Shown: positions 60,547 to 64,000 of the stretch, one piece after another
Layout: each line of letters opens with the position of its first letter
How positions within the stretch are numbered: the stretch's first letter is position 1
Assembly (NCBI GenBank): GCA_900550055.1
Contig: URQU01000003.1
Span: 1-64,000, forward strand
Direction of reading: 5' to 3'
DNA length: 64,000 bases
Origin: an uncultured Coriobacteriaceae bacterium
GTDB taxonomy: Bacteria; Actinomycetota; Coriobacteriia; Coriobacteriales; Eggerthellaceae
Made by a program: the position numbers and the translations under genes
Notes under the pieces: model-generated
Databases searched by the model: none
What the model saw: only the letters and a program-made list of their open reading frames with translations
What the model was told of the DNA's origin: nothing

Positions 60547-60612
60547 GCACGTCCACACATATATGTATATGCGCGTCTATGCGTTTACGTACATGCGCAT
60601 ATGGGTAGACTC
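60547..60612. repeat. Alternating purine-pyrimidine array 6
   Basis: CACACATATATGTATATGCG, GTCTATGCGTTTACGTACAT and GCGCATATGGGTAGA; the last part parallels the right end of array 1 (TTTACG...CAT, TGGGTAGA). Confidence 0.7.
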
Positions 60613-60649
60613 ACATCGAGTAGAGACGAAACGGGAGGGGATGGTCCGC

Positions 60650-61072
60650 ATGGCGCCGTTCATCAGTGAAAATATCGACCTGGTTCCTTGCATGGCCATG
60701 GCATTCAACGCGGCGATTGCGACCATGGGTTTTCTGAAAATGGTTGCATGGACCGAGCACGGCATGTCGTCGAGGATGTCCAGATACATCGACAGGTTCG
60801 GCAAGATGGGCATCGACCGCGAGATTTTGGAGGTCTATGCGCGATCGTATCTCGACGAGTCGCGCAACGCGCTCATCTGCTGGATCGTTGGCCTCGCCAT
60901 CACCATGGCTGTGGGGATTGTCATCTGGGCCCACGACGTCGGCGCGGCAGTCCTCCTGACATCCGTGGTCGCGGCGGCGGTATCGATCAGGTGCATCGTC
61001 ATGGCAGTGAGGGATGTGGCGGATATCCGCGACGTCCTGGCCGAAACCGACCTAGGCACCCCGACCGCGTGA
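60650..61072 (+). CDS. Membrane protein of unknown function
   Basis: 140 residues. Hydrophobic stretches near 12-30, 82-103 and 107-128 flank a helical, charged middle (SRMSRYIDRFGKMGIDREILEVY). ATG 60650 is ten bases from GGGAGG; the earlier ATG 60641 is too close to it. No family recognised. Confidence 0.5.
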   Translation: MAPFISENIDLVPCMAMAFNAAIATMGFLKMVAWTEHGMSSRMSRYIDRFGKMGIDREILEVYARSYLDESRNALICWIVGLAITMAVGIVIWAHDVGAAVLLTSVVAAAVSIRCIVMAVRDVADIRDVLAETDLGTPTA

Positions 61073-61126
61073 TTTGCCCTGGCATCCAATCAATAGGGAC
61101 AAGCAGATATTCAGAAGGGACTCGAT

Positions 61127-61270
61127 ATGGGTATGCAAAGCTATATGGCGACGGTATTTGTCGGCGAGCGTGAGATTGGCGGGCCTTTTGTAAACGGTGA
61201 TTTTCGTTCAAGCCTGAACTTCGCGAGGCGAGAGCTTCGCGGATACCTGCGCCTGGCTGAGAGTATCTGA
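61127..61270 (+). CDS. Small protein of unknown function, possibly truncated
   Basis: 47 residues (MQSYMATVFVGEREIGGPFV, FARRELRGYLRLAES) with an AAGGGA site. The next gene is in the same frame after only four sense codons, so a TGA at 61268 may interrupt one longer gene. No family known. Confidence 0.4.
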   Translation: MGMQSYMATVFVGEREIGGPFVNGDFRSSLNFARRELRGYLRLAESI

Positions 61271-61282
61271 CGGCAGGAAGTC

Positions 61283-61765
61283 ATGGGTGGTCGCCGTCAT
61301 GGCCTTCGTTGTGTAACCGCCCCGGCGCTTGATTTTGGCATCCTTACCGAGACGAAGGATAGTGAGACCGCCACCGTGGAGTCCAGCTTTACCGTGACGT
61401 CGGCCTACACGGCCGAGGATTTCGTATCGGATACGCGAAGCTCGTTTCTTGCCTGCGTCACCGAAGATTTAAGCGAGCAGGTCGCATCGGAGGCTGCAAG
61501 TCTCGTCGATGGTCAAATCGCGTCGATGTCGTGGTATAGGCGCTTCGAGATATGGAACGACCTCGCATCTTACGACATATGCGGCGTTGCGAACGCCGAT
61601 CATCTCATCGACGGGCTCGAGGAGCTTTCCGTCGCGCTCGCCGATGGCCGCGCGTTCGACGCAAACGGTGGAAACCCCGTCTTCCATGCTTTTCACCGGG
61701 CCGAGCGGCAAAGTGGCGACAGAGAGTTACCTGTGCCTGCCAGGCGTACTCATCGACATCATTGA
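61283..61765 (+). CDS. Unknown acidic protein, likely frameshifted near its end
   Basis: 160 residues from ATG 61283 (AGGAAG site). The body is acidic and helical (YTAEDFVSDTRSSFLACVTEDL; WYRRFEIWNDLASYDI). After about 61,680 the text becomes His/Arg-rich, whereas another frame reads a more natural SMLFTGPSGKVATESYLCLP and on to 61805. A one-base slip near GGTGGAAACCCC would join them. Partly decayed or sequence error. Confidence 0.4.
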   Translation: MGGRRHGLRCVTAPALDFGILTETKDSETATVESSFTVTSAYTAEDFVSDTRSSFLACVTEDLSEQVASEAASLVDGQIASMSWYRRFEIWNDLASYDICGVANADHLIDGLEELSVALADGRAFDANGGNPVFHAFHRAERQSGDRELPVPARRTHRHH

Positions 61766-61842
61766 GACAGGGGCTTCGGGCAACCGGAGCTCTTTTCTAA
61801 TATGAGCCGGCACCTCCACGGTACCGGCCCAATAACGACTGC

Positions 61843-62271
61843 CTACATATCCCAGATCTCGCTCAGCCGCTCATCGTCCGCGGCCTCCTCCTCGAAGCGG
61901 AACTCGTAGGGGATGGCCAACCTGGTGAGCTCAAAGGCCACCTTTCTGGTCATGGCGTTCGAGATCCGCGCCGCGCGCGCATCCTCCGCGGCTAAGTCCC
62001 GCTCGCGGAAGTAGGGGAGCGGGTAGGGGTTGCCGTCCGTCTCATCGACAATCTTCTCCACCAGGCACCCGACCTCGCGCTCTTGGATTTCCGCCAGATT
62101 CTCGAGGTACTTCCATGCCACGGCAGTGGCGCGGGCTCGCGGCAGGCGCGGGCTTTCCCAGTTCTTGACGGTCTTCACGTCGACGCCCGCTGCCTCCGCG
62201 ACGTCGGACTGGTAGAGCCCCAGGCTCTCGCGCAGCACCTTGAAGCCCGCCTTGGTGTGGATGGTCTGCAT
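61843..62271 (-). CDS. XRE-type helix-turn-helix protein
   Basis: 142 residues. The N-terminal HTH reads LGLYQSDVAEAAGVDVKTVKNWE, close to phage repressors. The rest is helical and acidic (ARISNAMTRKVAFELTRLAI). The start at 62271 has AAAGGA; a start five codons earlier is possible. It lies 15 bases after the next minus-strand gene, hence co-transcribed. Likely controls element genes or an adjoining toxin-like partner. Confidence 0.75.
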   Translation of the reverse strand: MQTIHTKAGFKVLRESLGLYQSDVAEAAGVDVKTVKNWESPRLPRARATAVAWKYLENLAEIQEREVGCLVEKIVDETDGNPYPLPYFRERDLAAEDARAARISNAMTRKVAFELTRLAIPYEFRFEEEAADDERLSEIWDM

Positions 62272-62286
62272 ATCCGTTCCTTTCAT

Positions 62287-62913
62287 CTAGATTCTCTTCT
62301 CGAAGAGCCCGTGATAGACCTCATCGATCTCGTCCTGGCATTCGCACAGGAATTCGCAGCGTCCGACCACGAGTGCGACGAAAAGCTCGTCGACGGTGGC
62401 AATGCCGTAATCGTGGAACCCCGCGGGAAGGTAGAGCGTCCCGTTGTAGGGCGCAGGTCCGACCCGGTAGCAAGAGAAGTCCCCGAAGGCCGATCCCTCC
62501 ACGCGGTACAGGCTGTAGTAGTTCCCGGCACGCTTCGCAGCGTCGATCGCCTCCGTGTGGCCGGCGATATGGCGGATGATCTTCCCGTCCGCACGGTTCG
62601 CGGCCGCCTCGCGCGCGAGCGTGCGCAGCTCGGGCATGCGGTCGAGCGGGTCGACGGTGTGGACCGTATCCATGTGTTCCGTGAACCCCTCGCCGTCGCG
62701 CGTGATTTCGCTCACTGTGGCGACGAACCGGGCGAAACCGCGCTGGCAGACCCCGACCCTGGAGGCCGCCGAGACCTTATGCGCCGCACGCAGTGCCTCC
62801 TCCCGGCTGTCTCCCTCGTAATGCAGCTCCGACGAATGGAGCGGCCGCACGTCGATATCCTCGGTTCCCGTGAACAGCATCTCGCGCGATTCCGTCACGA
62901 AGATCGTTTCCAT
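62287..62913 (-). CDS. Unknown protein, 208 residues, upstream of an HTH gene
   Basis: The start at 62913 follows GGGAGGA; longer frames upstream lack a site. Mixed alpha/beta with ETIFVTESREMLFTG at the start and a helical end (FLCECQDEIDEVYHGLFEKRI). The pairing with an HTH gene 15 bases downstream resembles a toxin-antitoxin layout, but I see no toxin signature. Confidence 0.55.
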   Translation of the reverse strand: METIFVTESREMLFTGTEDIDVRPLHSSELHYEGDSREEALRAAHKVSAASRVGVCQRGFARFVATVSEITRDGEGFTEHMDTVHTVDPLDRMPELRTLAREAAANRADGKIIRHIAGHTEAIDAAKRAGNYYSLYRVEGSAFGDFSCYRVGPAPYNGTLYLPAGFHDYGIATVDELFVALVVGRCEFLCECQDEIDEVYHGLFEKRI

Positions 62914-63184
62914 ATAGTCCTCCCATATGCGCACCGGGCGGCCCCATACCGCCTGCTCTACCTCTCTTGTACCCCCTGAGGGGAAACGTAAACGCACGCC
63001 GCGGAAAAATCGCCGGACCGGGTTCGGGAAAAGGACGGGGCCGAAAACGGCCCCTGTCTTGAAATCTGGATATGGAATCAATCAATCATCGCCATGTCGA
63101 ACGCTTATATGCGAACTCGGAATCGATCATCGCTGCGCAGTCCCTCCGAGGGCGGGGCCGTCGTGCTATCTGGCGGAACTAGCC
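62914..63184. other. Intergenic region between two minus-strand genes
   Basis: 271 bases. It holds the promoter of the 208-residue gene; no clear hexamers or hairpins recognised. Confidence 0.35.
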
Positions 63185-63937
63185 TTATTTACCCGCCGTC
63201 GGGCGTAGCGCCAACAGGTCATTCCTGATCTCATCGAGCAGCTTCCTGCACTTGAGCTCCGCGGCCTCCATCGGGCTGACGTATCCATCCTCATGCGGGT
63301 CGAAAATCATATCCGGGTCTGGCAGCCATTTGCCGTCGTCCTCGCCGAAGGCGGTCTCGGTCATGATGTCGCAGAGGCCCAGAAGCCTGACGAAGATATC
63401 GCTCTCCCCGACATATGGGGTCGCGCGTCGGCACGCGCGGAGGTACACGTCGAGCGTCTGGAGGAACAGGTCCTCGGTGCCGATCTCCCAGGGAGGACGG
63501 GACTTATCGTCTTCCGGGTTCACCTTGATGTCGTGCAGAATCGAGTCCGGCACGCAGCGCAGGTCTGTAGTCGGCCAGACGAAATGATCGGTCTCCTCGC
63601 ACAGGTCGAGGAAGTCGTAGGCCTGGTTCCATAGCACGCAGAGCACATCCAGCTGGTTTTCGGTGAGCTTTTCGTCCATGGTCCTATCTCCTGATTCTAT
63701 GAGGAGGTCGGCGACGTCGATGTGCGCCCAGCAGGCGATATCCTCGACCTTCTCGAAGTCGCTCGGAGCGTGCGTCCCGCGCCGCCAGTCCTTAATCGAT
63801 GAGATCGAGACGTGCATCGCGCCCGCGAGCTCCCGCATCCTGGCGGCGCCTTTGGCGCCGTGTCCTAGCAACGAATCGAACACGGCGGGGGAGAACGCGA
63901 ACGTCCCGTCGCCAATCCTGTAGGTGTCTTTCCGCAT
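63185..63937 (-). CDS. HTH-domain protein, 250 residues
   Basis: A helix-turn-helix lies at about 33-62 (RMRELAGAMHVSISSIKDWRRG). The C-terminal 180 residues are acidic and aromatic (LDVLCVLWNQAYDFLDLCEE) and of unknown fold. I chose ATG 63937; a TTG seven codons earlier is possible. Its architecture (HTH, then long acidic domain) parallels the 142-residue HTH protein nearby, but the sequences differ. Confidence 0.6.
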   Translation of the reverse strand: MRKDTYRIGDGTFAFSPAVFDSLLGHGAKGAARMRELAGAMHVSISSIKDWRRGTHAPSDFEKVEDIACWAHIDVADLLIESGDRTMDEKLTENQLDVLCVLWNQAYDFLDLCEETDHFVWPTTDLRCVPDSILHDIKVNPEDDKSRPPWEIGTEDLFLQTLDVYLRACRRATPYVGESDIFVRLLGLCDIMTETAFGEDDGKWLPDPDMIFDPHEDGYVSPMEAAELKCRKLLDEIRNDLLALRPTAGK

Positions 63938-64000
63938 TGCGGCATCTCTCTTTCTCAATCCTTGCCGACAATGTTATCTGTGGCGCGGCCGTCTACGGAG

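Noticed and set aside
61268..61270. TGA as a selenocysteine codon joining two frames
   Set aside because: No SECIS-like hairpin recognised after it and the second frame has its own ribosome site; also the region shows another break.
62287..62913. Toxin of a toxin-antitoxin pair with the HTH gene
   Set aside because: Gene order is suggestive, but no toxin fold signature could be seen; left as unknown.
41483..64000. Prophage interpretation of the right-hand region
   Set aside because: No capsid, terminase, portal, tail or lysis genes; SSB, initiator, loader, lipoprotein and flotillin fit a plasmid or ICE better, though no relaxase or integrase is in view.

Overview
The window reads as one contiguous piece of a high-GC bacterial chromosome. 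The mix of an amino-acid ABC importer, a Tat-exported molybdopterin oxidoreductase with DmsB/NrfD/TorD partners, a stand-alone NrfD-like protein, NhaA, DUF4012 and BY-kinase genes fits an anaerobic actinobacterium of the Coriobacteriia, most likely Eggerthellaceae. That placement is inference from gene content and codon use; no rRNA or tRNA gene is present to test it.

Bases 1 to about 40,770 look like host chromosome. In order: end of moeA, moaB/mog and alr; proC, an esterase and a macrodomain protein on the minus strand; a repeat-rich intergenic region; a type-4 uracil-DNA glycosylase, folC and acpP; hpf (minus); nhaA, glmU, prs, pth and an MFS transporter; a three-gene amino-acid ABC importer and a phosphoglycerate-mutase-like phosphatase; a minus-strand block with a DUF4012 protein, a membrane-anchored caspase-fold protein and a DEAD-box RNA helicase; a wzz/BY-kinase/PHP-phosphatase operon; an iron-sulfur aldo/keto reductase and a TRIC-type channel; a Fic remnant; an NrfD-like/GntR/slipin operon; a molybdopterin oxidoreductase operon with its own TorD-type chaperone; and rlmB. 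moeA/moaB supply molybdenum cofactor steps needed by the molybdoenzyme. Two operons concerned with respiratory membrane proteins carry the same TTGTC-N4-GAC type box, suggesting common control by a Crp/Fnr-like factor.

From about 40,840 to the right edge the content changes to an accessory element: SSB, two winged-helix replication proteins, a DnaC-like loader, many small unknown genes, a flotillin operon, a PD-(D/E)XK protein, a PIF1-like helicase, a complete three-gene pPIWI-RE island (PIWI/RNase H protein, DinG-like helicase, zinc-ribbon/REase protein), lipoprotein and membrane genes and two HTH regulators. The initiator-like gene contains iteron-like palindromes in an AT-rich patch, a candidate origin. 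Six intergenic spaces of this element carry degenerate alternating purine-pyrimidine arrays not seen in the chromosomal part. No integrase, relaxase or type IV secretion gene lies within the window, so the element (ICE, integrated plasmid or genomic island) is probably incomplete here and runs off the right edge.

The most notable items are the pPIWI-RE island, the purine-pyrimidine array family, the iteron-bearing initiator, a structured leader at the element's left edge with an SD/anti-SD pair and terminator, and the shared Crp/Fnr-like boxes.
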